DNA of 64,000 nt, taken from NCBI RefSeq assembly GCF_900112845.1, contig NZ_FONG01000007.1, positions 186,001 through 250,000 of the forward strand. The letters run 5' to 3'. Made by a program: the position numbers and the translations under genes. This document shows, piece by piece, positions 49,822 through 58,043 of the stretch. Numbering within the stretch: the stretch's first letter is position 1; each line of letters begins with the position of its first letter. The notes below the pieces were generated by a model that did not search any database, was not told the DNA's origin, and was given only the letters and a program-made list of their open reading frames with translations. The stretch is from Actinacidiphila alni. GTDB taxonomy: Bacteria > Actinomycetota > Actinomycetes > Streptomycetales > Streptomycetaceae.

Positions 49822-50454
49822 ATGACCTCCGTGCTCGACCTCGCGCCCGTGATCCCCGTGGTCGTCCTCGACGACGCGGCCGACGCCGTACCGCTCGCGC
49901 GGGCGCTGGTCGCGGGCGGGCTGCCCGCCATCGAGATCACGCTGCGCACACCCGCCGCCCCGGCCGCGATCCGGGCGATCGCGGACGACGTACCCGGCGC
50001 GGTGGTCGGCGCGGGTACGGTGCTGACGCCGGAGACGGTGGACGCCTCGGTCGCGGCCGGCGCCCGTTTCCTGGTCAGCCCCGGCTGGACGGACACGCTG
50101 CTGACGGCGATGCGCGGCTCCGGGCTGCCCTTCCTGCCCGGTGTCTCGACCGCCTCCGAGGTGCTCGGGCTGCTGGAACGCGGCGTCACGGACATGAAGT
50201 TCTTCCCCGCGCAGGCGGCCGGCGGCGTCCCGTACCTGCGGTCGCTCGCCTCGCCGCTCCCCCGCGCCCGCTTCTGCCCGACCGGCGGCATCGACGCGGC
50301 CCGCGCGCCCGAATACCTGGCGCTGCCCAACGTCGGCTGCGTCGGCGGGACATGGATGGTCCCCGGCGACGCGGTGCGCGAGCGGCGGTGGGACACCGTG
50401 GAGAAGCTGGCCCGCGAGGCGGCGGCGCTCGGCGGTCTCACGCGCGGCCGATGA
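49822..50454 (+). CDS. eda: 2-dehydro-3-deoxy-phosphogluconate aldolase
   Basis: 210-residue class I aldolase of the KDPG/KHG family. The catalytic Glu is in [10 protein letters not shown] near residue 35. [11 protein letters not shown] follows, and the Schiff-base Lys is in [28 protein letters not shown] is the phosphate-binding loop. It cleaves KDPG to pyruvate and glyceraldehyde-3-phosphate in the Entner-Doudoroff or hexuronate pathway. Possible starts are 49801, 49813 and 49822. The last gives the usual length. No dehydratase partner gene is adjacent. Confidence 0.88.
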   Translation: MTSVLDLAPVIPVVVLDDAADAVPLARALVAGGLPAIEITLRTPAAPAAIRAIADDVPGAVVGAGTVLTPETVDASVAAGARFLVSPGWTDTLLTAMRGSGLPFLPGVSTASEVLGLLERGVTDMKFFPAQAAGGVPYLRSLASPLPRARFCPTGGIDAARAPEYLALPNVGCVGGTWMVPGDAVRERRWDTVEKLAREAAALGGLTRGR

Positions 50455-50460
50455 CGGCCC
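50455..50460. other. Six-base gap between convergent eda and phosphatase genes
   Basis: The two stop codons face each other with six bases between them. There is no room for a shared terminator, so readthrough from either side is likely. Confidence 0.6.
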
Positions 50461-51120
50461 TCACCGCAGGTGGCCGGTGCCGTTGAGCAGCCGCAGCGAG
50501 GCGTTGCCGTCCGCGTAATAGGCGATCTCCGACAGCGACGCCGGGTCCAGGTGCATCCGGAACAGCGCCTCGGACGGCGCCCCCAGCGCCAGCCTGGCCA
50601 GCGTCTTGACCGGCGTGACATGACTGACCAGCAGCAGCGTACGGCCGGGGTGCGCGGCGATCAGCGCGTCACGGGCGCGGGCGACGCGCGCGGCGACCTC
50701 GGTGAAGCTCTCGCCGCCGGGCGGCGGGACGTCGGGCGAGCCGAGCCAGGCGTCGAGCGCGGCGGGCTGCCGGTCCCGTACTTCGGCGAAGGTCAGGCCG
50801 TCCCAGACCCCGAAGTCCGTCTCCCGCAGGCCCTCGTCGAGGTGTACGGGCATGCCGAGGCGGTCGGCCGCGGCCTGTGCGGTCTCGCGGCAGCGGGCCA
50901 GCGGCGAACTGACCACGGCGTGCACCGGGTCCGGGCGGTCGGCGAGCGCGGCGGCGGCCCGCGCGGCCTGCTCCCGCCCGGCCGCCGACAGCGAGGGATC
51001 GCTGCCGCCGCTCCCGGAGAAACGCTTCTCCCCCGTCAGCGCGGTCTCGCCGTGCCGGAGCAGCACGAAGGTGGTGGGCGCCGCCATCGCGGGCGCCGCA
51101 CCTTCCGCGGCGGTGGTCAT
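50461..51120 (-). CDS. Histidine phosphatase family protein (stand-alone)
   Basis: 219-residue phosphatase. It has [22 protein letters not shown] with the nucleophile His in [23 protein letters not shown], and [18 protein letters not shown] with the second catalytic His. The C-terminus matches the phosphatase half of the streptomycete bifunctional RNase H/acid phosphatase, which in other species lies next to the same zinc-ribbon and Nif3-like genes. The RNase HI half is absent here; only about 40 bp separate this start from the zinc-ribbon gene's stop. The substrate may be a phosphorylated cobalamin precursor or another small phosphate. Confidence 0.88.
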   Translation of the reverse strand: MTTAAEGAAPAMAAPTTFVLLRHGETALTGEKRFSGSGGSDPSLSAAGREQAARAAAALADRPDPVHAVVSSPLARCRETAQAAADRLGMPVHLDEGLRETDFGVWDGLTFAEVRDRQPAALDAWLGSPDVPPPGGESFTEVAARVARARDALIAAHPGRTLLLVSHVTPVKTLARLALGAPSEALFRMHLDPASLSEIAYYADGNASLRLLNGTGHLR

Positions 51121-51161
51121 CGTGGGCCGGACCCGGTCGTCGGCAGCCTGGGACTCGGCCG

Positions 51162-51905
51162 TCAGAGGCCGGACTCGGCCGTACGCACCAGGATCCGGCG
51201 GCAGTTCTCGCACCGCACGACGCTGTTGGCGGGGGCGGCCCTGACCTCGTTCAGCTCGGTGATGTTCAGTTCGAGCCGGCAGCCCTCGCAGCGCTTCTGG
51301 TAGAGCCGCGCCGCGCCGACCCCGCCCTGCTGGCCACGCAGCTTGTCGTACAGCTTGATCAGGTCGTCGGGCACGGTCCCGGCGATGACCTCGCGCTCCT
51401 TGGCAGCGGTGAAGCCGTCGGCGTCGATGCCCTCGAGCGCGGCGGTCTTGCGGGCCTCGGCCTCGGCGACCTTGGCCTGCACGGACTCCACGCGCGCGGA
51501 CAGCTCGGTCGCGCGCTCCTGCGCGGCCTCGCGGCGCTCCATGACGTCGAGGACGACGTCCTCCAGGTCGCCCTGCCGCTTGGCGAGCGAGGCGATCTCG
51601 CGCTGCAGGTTCTCCAGGTCCTTCGGCGAGGTGACCGCGCCGGAGTCCAGCCGCTGCTGGTCGCGGGCGGCGCGCTGGCGCACCTGGTCGACGTCCTGCT
51701 CGGCCTTGGTCTGCTCGCGCGCGGTGTCGCTCTCCTCGGTCTGCGCGGCGACCAGCAGATCGCGGAGCTGCGTCAGGTCGGCGCCGAGCCGCTCCAGCTC
51801 GGCGTGCTCGGGCAGGGTCTTGCGCTTGTGGTCGAGTTGCGCGATACGCGAATCGAGGGCCTGGACTTCGAGAAGTCGGATCTGGTCGGCGGGCTCGGCG
51901 TTCAG
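51162..51905 (-). CDS. C4 zinc-ribbon coiled-coil protein, probable CTG start
   Basis: 247-residue protein. Residues about 5-180 are a long antiparallel coiled coil (QIRLLEVQALDSRIAQLDHKR and following helices rich in Glu, Arg and Gln). The C-terminus holds a zinc ribbon with two CxxC pairs (KRCEGCRLELNI and VRCENCRRILV). Relatives may bind nucleic acid, but the function is unknown. No ATG, GTG or TTG fits the start of the conserved region (LNAEPADQIRLLEVQALD). A CTG at 51905 does: CAGGAG lies seven bases before it, and it overlaps the Nif3-like stop as CTGA. Conserved neighbours are the Nif3-like and phosphatase genes. Confidence 0.85.
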   Translation of the reverse strand: MNAEPADQIRLLEVQALDSRIAQLDHKRKTLPEHAELERLGADLTQLRDLLVAAQTEESDTAREQTKAEQDVDQVRQRAARDQQRLDSGAVTSPKDLENLQREIASLAKRQGDLEDVVLDVMERREAAQERATELSARVESVQAKVAEAEARKTAALEGIDADGFTAAKEREVIAGTVPDDLIKLYDKLRGQQGGVGAARLYQKRCEGCRLELNITELNEVRAAPANSVVRCENCRRILVRTAESGL

Positions 51906-52861
51906 CGGGGGGCTCCTGTACGGGTGGAAGGGCTTGGGGTGGTGTCCGGGGTGCCGGGAGTGCCAGGGATACCGGGGGCGTTCCCGGCTTCGGGGCTTCC
52001 CGGTGTCTCCGGTGTCTCCGGTGCGACGGTGTGTGCCGCGTGTGCGGTCCACGGGTCGGTGACCTCGTACGAGACATGGGTGCGCAGCGCCCAGCCGTGC
52101 CGGTCGGAGATCGCGTCGAGCTGGGCCGCGGCCTGCTCGCACCACGGCCACTCGGTGGCCCAGTGCGCGGCGTCCACCAGCGCGGGCGGGCCCGCCTGCT
52201 GCGCCTCGGAGGCCGGGTGGTGGCGCAGGTCGGCGGTCACGTACGCGTCCACGCCGGCCGCGCGCACCTGCGCGAAGAGGCTGTCGCCGGAACCGCCGCA
52301 GACCGCGACCGTACGCACCGGGGCCTGCGGGTCGCCCGCGATCCGCAGGCCGGTCGCGGTGCGCGGCAGCGCCTCGGCCGCCCGCCGCGCGAACTCGGCC
52401 AGCGTCAGCGGCGCCGCCGTCTCGCCGATCCTGCCGAGGCCGCGATGGCCGGCGGGATCGGCCGGATCGGGTACGAGCGGGCCGGTGATCCGCAGACCGA
52501 GCGCCTCGGCGAGGGCGTCGGAGACGCCCGGGTCGGCGCGGTCGGCGTTGGTGTGCGCGACGAGCAGCGCGACGCCGTTCCCGATCAGGTCGTGCACGAC
52601 CCGGCCCTTGAATCCGGCCGGGCCGACCGGCGCCACCGTCGTCGTCCCGCGCAGATACAGCGGATGGTGCGTGACCAGCAGGTCCGCGCCGATCCGTACG
52701 GCCTCCTCGACCACCTCGCGCACCGGGTCGACGGCGAACAGCACCCGCGACACCTCGGCCTCGGGCTCGCCGCAGACCAGGCCGACGGCGTCCCACGACT
52801 CGGCCAGCTCGGCGGGCCAGAGGGTGTCGAGTTCGGCGAGGACTTCGGACAGTGTGGGCAC
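51902..52861 (-). CDS. Nif3-like dinuclear metal centre protein
   Basis: 319-residue protein of the Nif3/YbgI family, which forms toroidal hexamers with a dinuclear metal site. Metal ligands lie in GADLLVTHHPLYLRG, VAHTNADRADPG and DAAHWATEW. The DUF34 core segment WDAVGLVCGEPEAEVSRVLFAVD is clear. The role is uncertain; related enzymes include GTP cyclohydrolase-like candidates. The last 45 residues are a low-complexity Pro/Thr/Glu/Gly tail (PETPETPGSPEAGNAPG) that is not part of the fold. Start is GTG at 52861. Its stop overlaps the CTG start of the zinc-ribbon gene. Confidence 0.88.
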   Translation of the reverse strand: MPTLSEVLAELDTLWPAELAESWDAVGLVCGEPEAEVSRVLFAVDPVREVVEEAVRIGADLLVTHHPLYLRGTTTVAPVGPAGFKGRVVHDLIGNGVALLVAHTNADRADPGVSDALAEALGLRITGPLVPDPADPAGHRGLGRIGETAAPLTLAEFARRAAEALPRTATGLRIAGDPQAPVRTVAVCGGSGDSLFAQVRAAGVDAYVTADLRHHPASEAQQAGPPALVDAAHWATEWPWCEQAAAQLDAISDRHGWALRTHVSYEVTDPWTAHAAHTVAPETPETPGSPEAGNAPGIPGTPGTPDTTPSPSTRTGAPR

Positions 52862-53155
52862 GGTACGAAGGTTACCTGGCCCCTCGTGCCCGGCGGATCC
52901 CGCCGGGTCCCGCCGGCATCCCACCGGATTCTCACCGGATTCCAGCGCGGACGGCCGCCGCGGTCCCGCCGGGAACGGTCGTCGCGGTCCCGCCGTGGAC
53001 GGGCGTCGCGCGGGGCACATTGGCCCCTGCACATCCGGCCCTCCGCCCGGAGCGGAACGCCGAAACCCGCACCCTTACGTGTGAACCACACCGACTCGCG
53101 TTGATCGTCCCGAAATCCCAAAACTACCGTCCTGTGCCGGAGGTGGATGCGTCAT
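52862..53155. other. 294-bp divergent gap, no clear gene
   Basis: Between the Nif3-like gene and the TTA-containing gene. It holds repeated cggtcccgccg and accggatt units but no supported gene, terminator or recognisable operator. Promoters for both genes must lie here. Confidence 0.5.
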
Positions 53156-54409
53156 ATGAGCGGCAATGGCATGGAGATCACCCCCGCCGTCCGCGTGCTG
53201 CGGCGGTCGGGTTTCACGATCGCGGCGGACGGGTCGTACGCGGCGTGCCTGGCCGAGGCGGGGGTCGCCGGGGAGGGCGACACCGGCGAAGGGGGCGCGG
53301 ACTCGGGCGGCGGCGTGGTCAGCGGGTGGTTCGTCGAGCGGTGGACGCTGGCCGGGCCCGAGCCGTACGCGGTGCCGCTGCCGGGGGCGCAGCCGGAGGA
53401 GGCCGGGACGCAGCTGGTGCCCCTGCCGGACGGGCGGGTACTGATCCGGCGGCGGGTGGCCGACCGGCACGATCTGGCCCTGCTCTATCCGACCGGGCCG
53501 GGCACCGGGGAGCTGCCGATCGGCTCGCTCAGGGGGGACGCAGTAACGCTTCTTCCCCCGTCCCCCTTGGCCGGTACGGCCTTCGCCCTCGTCCATGAGG
53601 CCGGGGACGACGGTGGGGCCGACGGCGAGGGTGAGGGGGACGGGGTCACGTCGGTCTGGCAGGTGTGCGGCGCCGGGAACGACGGGCCCGTGCCCGTGCT
53701 CCGGGTGACCGGGCGCTGCACCGGCGGCGTCTGGCTCGACCGGGCGGGGCGGCTGCTCGCCCTCGACCGTACGCTCGACGGCCGCACCAAGGCCGTCGCC
53801 GTCGACCTGCACCTCGGCGAGGCCAGTCCGCTGCTCCAGCTCACCGAGGACAGTGACGACCGGCTCGTGCTCGCCGAGCCCGACAGCGGTCTGCTCCTGC
53901 TGCGCAGCGACGCCACCGGGGAGGCGCGGCTCGGCTGGGGCGTTCTCGGCAGCCGGCGGCCCGTACGTTTCCCCGACGCGCTCCAGGTGCCGGGCGTGCA
54001 GCTCACGCCCGTCGCCGCGCAGCCCGGGCAGATCCTCCAGCCCGAGGCGGTCGTGGTCGCGCTCCGCGCGGAGGTGCCCGGCGGGGCGGAGTCGCTCGCG
54101 CTGTGGCGCCCGGGCGAACGGCGCCCGCACTGGCGGGCGTCGCCGCCCGGGTGGCTCGGGGCGGCGGGGTTCTGGGGGGCCGACGATTTGCTGCGGCTGC
54201 CGTGTTCGGTGCCGGAGTGGCCGTGCGGGGTGGCGGCGTACGAGGCGCCGCGCTTAGGAGCTGGGGCGCTTCCTTCTTCTTCGGGTACGTCCGCGTCACC
54301 TTCTTCCGCCGGCTCGTCCGGCGCCGCGCGCGTACGTACTCCGAAGCGGCGTGCGTGCCGGGTGCTGCCGCTCCAGCAGGCGCCGCTCGGCGCGGCGAAG
54401 GCGGGGTGA
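53156..54409 (+). CDS. Hypothetical protein with TTA codon
   Basis: 417-residue protein of unknown function. It has no signal peptide. Repeated beta-rich units (WLDRAGRLLALDRTLDGRTKAVAVDLHLGE, LVLAEPDSGLLLLRSDATGEARLGWG) suggest a propeller-like fold. An insertion of Gly/Asp/Glu residues lies near residue 160. Leu at 54254-54256 is TTA, just before a Ser/Ala-rich segment of lower GC and a basic tail ending PLQQAPLGAAKAG. Translation of the tail would depend on bldA. Start is ATG at 53156, nine bases after an alternative ATG at 53147; GGAGG lies 13 bases before 53156. Confidence 0.75.
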   Translation: MSGNGMEITPAVRVLRRSGFTIAADGSYAACLAEAGVAGEGDTGEGGADSGGGVVSGWFVERWTLAGPEPYAVPLPGAQPEEAGTQLVPLPDGRVLIRRRVADRHDLALLYPTGPGTGELPIGSLRGDAVTLLPPSPLAGTAFALVHEAGDDGGADGEGEGDGVTSVWQVCGAGNDGPVPVLRVTGRCTGGVWLDRAGRLLALDRTLDGRTKAVAVDLHLGEASPLLQLTEDSDDRLVLAEPDSGLLLLRSDATGEARLGWGVLGSRRPVRFPDALQVPGVQLTPVAAQPGQILQPEAVVVALRAEVPGGAESLALWRPGERRPHWRASPPGWLGAAGFWGADDLLRLPCSVPEWPCGVAAYEAPRLGAGALPSSSGTSASPSSAGSSGAARVRTPKRRACRVLPLQQAPLGAAKAG

Positions 54410-54504
54410 CCCCCGTGACCCTGGCGTCACGTCCGTCAGTACACTCGCCCTTTCGGCGCAGGCCGGTTCGTTGTCTCACGGGGATCACGGGGAGATTCAG
54501 AAAG

Positions 54505-54645
54505 ATGTCCGACGCTCATTCATCGCACGACGAGGGGTCGAACGGGGATGCCGCGGGGCGGCACCGGGGTGCCGCTTCCTCTTCCTCCGCCGAGGAGGCC
54601 GAGGCTCCGCCCCAGGGCAAGCACCGCCGCCCTTCGGACGACTAG
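54505..54645 (+). CDS. Small acidic hydrophilic protein
   Basis: 46-residue protein (MSDAHSSHDEGSNGDAAGRH, ending GKHRRPSDD) that is polar, disordered and rich in Ser, Asp, His and Glu. It has no hydrophobic core, so it may be an intrinsically disordered peptide. GGGGAG lies 13 bases before the ATG. I recall similar small proteins in streptomycetes but cannot name a family. The call rests on its composition and codon bias, so it is tentative. Confidence 0.55.
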   Translation: MSDAHSSHDEGSNGDAAGRHRGAASSSSAEEAEAPPQGKHRRPSDD

Positions 54646-54997
54646 CCCTCTCCTCACGCCTTTCCCACCCGCCCACCCGTGCAGGTGATTCGGCGGGTTC
54701 CGGTGCCGCCTGTGCGGGGGTCGGTGCCGGGCCGGGGTGTCTCCTCGAGCTGCGTGCGGCACCCTTCGTCCGTATCCGGCACCCATGTGTCGGCACGCAA
54801 ATCTGCGGGGACACCCCGACCCGGCCCCTCCTCGCCGTCGGCGTCCTCCCCACCACAGGTGGCAAAGGTCAAGGACCAGATTCGGCACCCGGGGGCTCCG
54901 GTACCCGCACCCAGGCACTAGGCGATGACATTTGTCATCGGTGGCCGTGGACATTCACCTCTGCCGGGGCGGCGGGGCCGCTCCCTACCGTCGGGGT
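54646..54997. other. 352-bp intergenic region before the ABC operon
   Basis: No gene is supported: the short frames here lack both coding bias and ribosome binding sites. A nine-base inverted repeat (cggggtgtc at 54733, gacaccccg at 54810) spans 68 bp and may be part of a transcription stop. The right end carries the dyad at 54923-54940. Confidence 0.5.
54923..54940 (+). promoter_or_regulatory. DesR/NarL-type operator candidate
   Basis: cgatgac-attt-gtcatcg is a perfect seven-base dyad about 58 bp before the ATPase start. Similar ATGACA/TGTCAT dyads sit before ABC operons controlled by NarL/LuxR-type response regulators of DesK-like kinases. Confidence 0.6.
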
Positions 54998-55960
54998 ATG
55001 GAGAAAACCGCAGACGCCGTACGCTTCACGGCCGTTCACAAGTCCTTCGGTGCGGTCCGGGCGGTCGCAGGGATCGATCTGGAGATCGCGCGGGGCGAGA
55101 CGATGGCGCTGCTCGGGCGCAATGGGGCGGGGAAGTCGACCGCGATCAGCTTGTTGCTGGGGTTGGACCGGCCCGATTCGGGTGAGGTGCGGCTGTTCGG
55201 CGGTGCGCCGCAGGAGGCGGTCAGGGCCGGGCGGGTCGGGGCGATGCTGCAGGACGGGCGGCCGATACCGCGGGCGACGGTGCGGGAGTTGGTGGGCTTC
55301 GTGGCGTCCACGTATCCGCGGCCGATGCCGGTCGCCGAGGCGCTGGCGCTGGCGGGGATCGAGGAGTTGGCGGGGCGCCGGGTGGACCGGCTGTCCGGCG
55401 GCCAGGCTCAGCGGCTGCGCTTCGCCGTCGCGGTGGCGGGCAATCCCGAGCTGCTCGTGCTGGACGAGCCGACCGCGGCCCTCGACGTGGAGGCGCGGCG
55501 CGCCTTCTGGCGGTCGATGCGCGGCTACGCGGCCCGCGGCAACACCGTGCTGTTCTCCACGCACTATCTGGAGGAGGCGGACGAGAACGCCGACCGCATT
55601 CTGGTGATCGACCACGGCCGTACGGTCGCGGACGGCAGCGGCGAGCGGATCAAGCAGGCGGTCGGCGGCACGCTCGTGTCGTTCGACCTGGCCGGGTCCG
55701 GGTCGCAGGGCCTGCGCGCCCTGCCCGGCGTCACCCGGGTGGAGATCCGCGGCGACCGGGCCGTCCTGCGGACCGGCGACTCCGACGCCACCGTCGTCGC
55801 ACTCGCCGCGGCCGGCCGGATCCGCGGCCTCCAAGTGGTCCCGGCCAGCCTGGAGGACGCCTTCCTGACGCTGACCGGCGACCACGGCGCCACCGATGAC
55901 GACGGCACGGCCCATGACCACGGCACCGCACAAACCCTCATCAAGGAGCCCGTCCGATGA
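54998..55960 (+). CDS. ABC transporter ATP-binding protein
   Basis: 320-residue ATPase of the ABC-2 exporter type. Walker A is GRNGAGKST, the signature is LSGGQAQRLRFA, Walker B is LLVLDEPTAALDVEARR, and the switch is STHYLEEADENADRI. The C-terminal domain of about 100 residues (GTLVSFDLAGSGSQGLRALPG...ASLEDAFLTLTG) is usual for drug or lipid exporters. The ATG at 54998 gives the natural start (MEKTADAVRFTAVHKSFG). Its stop overlaps the permease start as ATGA. Expression is likely controlled through the dyad upstream. Confidence 0.9.
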   Translation: MEKTADAVRFTAVHKSFGAVRAVAGIDLEIARGETMALLGRNGAGKSTAISLLLGLDRPDSGEVRLFGGAPQEAVRAGRVGAMLQDGRPIPRATVRELVGFVASTYPRPMPVAEALALAGIEELAGRRVDRLSGGQAQRLRFAVAVAGNPELLVLDEPTAALDVEARRAFWRSMRGYAARGNTVLFSTHYLEEADENADRILVIDHGRTVADGSGERIKQAVGGTLVSFDLAGSGSQGLRALPGVTRVEIRGDRAVLRTGDSDATVVALAAAGRIRGLQVVPASLEDAFLTLTGDHGATDDDGTAHDHGTAQTLIKEPVR

Positions 55961-56688
55961 CCGAGTACGTCAAGCTCGAAGTGCGGCGCGCGCTGCGCGA
56001 CCCCGGCTTCATCATCATGGGCTTCGCCATGCCGGTCCTGATGTATCTGCTCTTCACGAACCTCGGCGTCGGCGGCGACAGCAAGGACAAGGCCGACTAC
56101 CAGGCGTATTACATGATCGGCATGGCAGCGTACGGCGCGCTCGGCGCTTCCATGGGCATCGGCACCGGAGTCGCCGAGGACAAGGGCCACGGCTGGCTGC
56201 GCCAGCTGCGCGTCACCCCGCTCAGCCCCCTGCGCGTGGTGATCGGCCGGGCGCTCACCGCCGGCGTGACGGTGCTGCCCGCGATCTGCGCCGTCCTGCT
56301 CGCCGGACGGCTGGTGAACGACGTTCACCTGGCGCTGTGGCAGTGGGCCGCCACCGTCCTGCTGCTGTGGGTGGGCACCGTCCCGTTCACGCTGCTGGGC
56401 CTCGGCAACGGCTATGGGCTGACCGGTCAGACCACCGGCGTGGTCAGTACCGCCTGCATGATGGGCCTGTCCGTGGTCGGCGGGCTGTGGGTGCCGATCG
56501 ACGCCTTCCCGCACTGGCTCGCCGCGGTCTCCCGCTGGACGCCGACGCAGCGCTTCGGCCGGCTCGGCTGGAGCGTACTGGACGGGCACGCGCCCACCGC
56601 GGGTACGGTGGCGATACTCGGCGGATGGCTGGCCGTCTTCGCTGGTTACGCTGTCCTCTCCTACCGGAGGGGCGCCAGGACCGCGTGA
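55957..56688 (+). CDS. ABC-2 type transporter permease
   Basis: 243-residue membrane protein with six helices. The start MTEYVKLEVRRALRDPGFIIMGFAMPVLMYLLFTNLG, the MGIGTGVAEDKGHGWLRQLRVTPLSPL loop and the GGLWVPIDAFPHWLAAVSRWTPTQRF region are typical of ABC-2 permeases paired with DesK-like kinases in streptomycetes. It forms an exporter with the ATPase encoded in front. Relatives affect membrane fluidity or drug tolerance; the substrate is unknown. Confidence 0.88.
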   Translation: MTEYVKLEVRRALRDPGFIIMGFAMPVLMYLLFTNLGVGGDSKDKADYQAYYMIGMAAYGALGASMGIGTGVAEDKGHGWLRQLRVTPLSPLRVVIGRALTAGVTVLPAICAVLLAGRLVNDVHLALWQWAATVLLLWVGTVPFTLLGLGNGYGLTGQTTGVVSTACMMGLSVVGGLWVPIDAFPHWLAAVSRWTPTQRFGRLGWSVLDGHAPTAGTVAILGGWLAVFAGYAVLSYRRGARTA

Positions 56689-56777
56689 TGCACCAGGTGA
56701 CGGGCCGCGTGGCCGACACGGCGGCGAGCCCCCGGCGGGAGACGTACAGCGCGTACCGAACGGGGACGGTGACCGCC

Positions 56778-58043
56778 ATGACAGTGGACGCGAAGCAGAT
56801 CGGCGGGGGCAAGACCCTCGCCGAGGACACGGCGTGCCGAAGAGCCTGGTGGCGGCGGCGCGACACCGCCGAGGACATCGCCGAGGAGATCGAGCACCTC
56901 AAGGCGCCGGACGGCGGCGCGCTCTACCCCTGGCTGCTGATGGCCGTCGGCCCGACCGCCGATGTCGTCAAGGGCCAGGTCGCGCTGCCGTGGCTGGCGG
57001 CCACCGGCCTCGGGATTTTCTGCGTGCTGTACGTGTCCACGGTCCGTACGGCGTTCCACGAGCGGTGGCGCGGCGGGCCGGTCCCGACCCGGCTGCTGGG
57101 CGCGCTGGCCGTCTGCGCCGCCGCGCTCGCCATCGGCTACGGCGGCAATTTCCTGCTGCTGTACACCCTGGTCTCGCTCAGCGTGGGCGCGGTCGCCCCC
57201 AGCCGCCGCCGGCTCGGGATGATGCTGACACCGCTGAGCGCCGCCGCCGGGATCACGGCGAGCCTGCACCACGAAGGCTTCTGGGGCACGGCGGGGCTGG
57301 CGTACGGCACCTTCCTGTCGGGCCTGGTCGTCTCGGTGATCATCACGCTCTTCCATGCCGTCACCCAGCTCAAGGAGACCCGGCAGGAGCTGGCCCGCAG
57401 CGCGGTCGCGCAGGAGCGCATGCGGTTCTCCCGCGACCTGCACGACCTGCTCGGGCACACCCTGTCGGTGGTCGTGGTGAAGTCCGAGGCCGCGCGCAGG
57501 CTCGCGCCGCGCGACATCGACGCGGCGCTCGCCCAGGTCGCCGACATCGAGGCGGTCGGCCGCCAGGCGCTCACCGAAATCCGCGAGGCCGTCACCGGTT
57601 ACCGCGAGGGCAGCCTGTCCACCGAACTGGACCGGGCGCGCTCGGCGCTGACCGCCTCCGACATCGAGGTCGTCGTCCAGGAGTCCGGTCCCCCGCTGCC
57701 GCCGCAGACCGAGGCGCTGCTCGGCTGGGTGGTCCGCGAGGGCGTCACCAATGTCGTCCGGCACAGCGGCGCCTCGGTCGCCCGTATCGAGCTGGCCACC
57801 GACGGCGGCCGCGCCCGCCTCACGATCACCGACAACGGCCGCGGCCCCTGCCCGCCGGAGGGCGCCGACCCCCATCCCCGCACCGGCACCGGCCTGCGCG
57901 GCCTCGCCGAACGCCTCGCCGCCGCGGGCGGCTCCCTCGACTCCGGTCCGGCCCACGGCGGCGGCTTCCGCGTCGCCGCGGCCCTCCCGGTCGAGGAGGA
58001 CCCCCTCCTCGACGCCACCGCCGTCCCGGCGCTCAGGTCCTAG
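56778..58043 (+). CDS. DesK-like sensor histidine kinase (NarL family), no adjacent regulator
   Basis: 421-residue membrane kinase. Four or five transmembrane helices fill residues about 50-190. The DHp helix with the phosphorylated His is MRFSRDLHDLLGHTLSVVVVKSEAARR. The ATPase N-box is REGVTNVVRHSGA and the G-boxes are DNGRGPCPP and GTGLRGLAERL. It resembles DesK-type thermosensor or membrane-stress kinases. A start at 56688 (overlapping the permease stop) is also possible, but 56778 gives the usual N-terminus (MTVDAKQ...WWRRRDT). A response regulator gene normally follows; here a convergent, unrelated gene overlaps the kinase's 3' end by 11 bp. Confidence 0.87.
   Translation: MTVDAKQIGGGKTLAEDTACRRAWWRRRDTAEDIAEEIEHLKAPDGGALYPWLLMAVGPTADVVKGQVALPWLAATGLGIFCVLYVSTVRTAFHERWRGGPVPTRLLGALAVCAAALAIGYGGNFLLLYTLVSLSVGAVAPSRRRLGMMLTPLSAAAGITASLHHEGFWGTAGLAYGTFLSGLVVSVIITLFHAVTQLKETRQELARSAVAQERMRFSRDLHDLLGHTLSVVVVKSEAARRLAPRDIDAALAQVADIEAVGRQALTEIREAVTGYREGSLSTELDRARSALTASDIEVVVQESGPPLPPQTEALLGWVVREGVTNVVRHSGASVARIELATDGGRARLTITDNGRGPCPPEGADPHPRTGTGLRGLAERLAAAGGSLDSGPAHGGGFRVAAALPVEEDPLLDATAVPALRS

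Noticed and set aside
54679-54928. Small plus-strand frames between 54.6 and 54.9 kb
   Set aside because: No ribosome binding sites, weak third-position bias and no hydrophobic or structural pattern.
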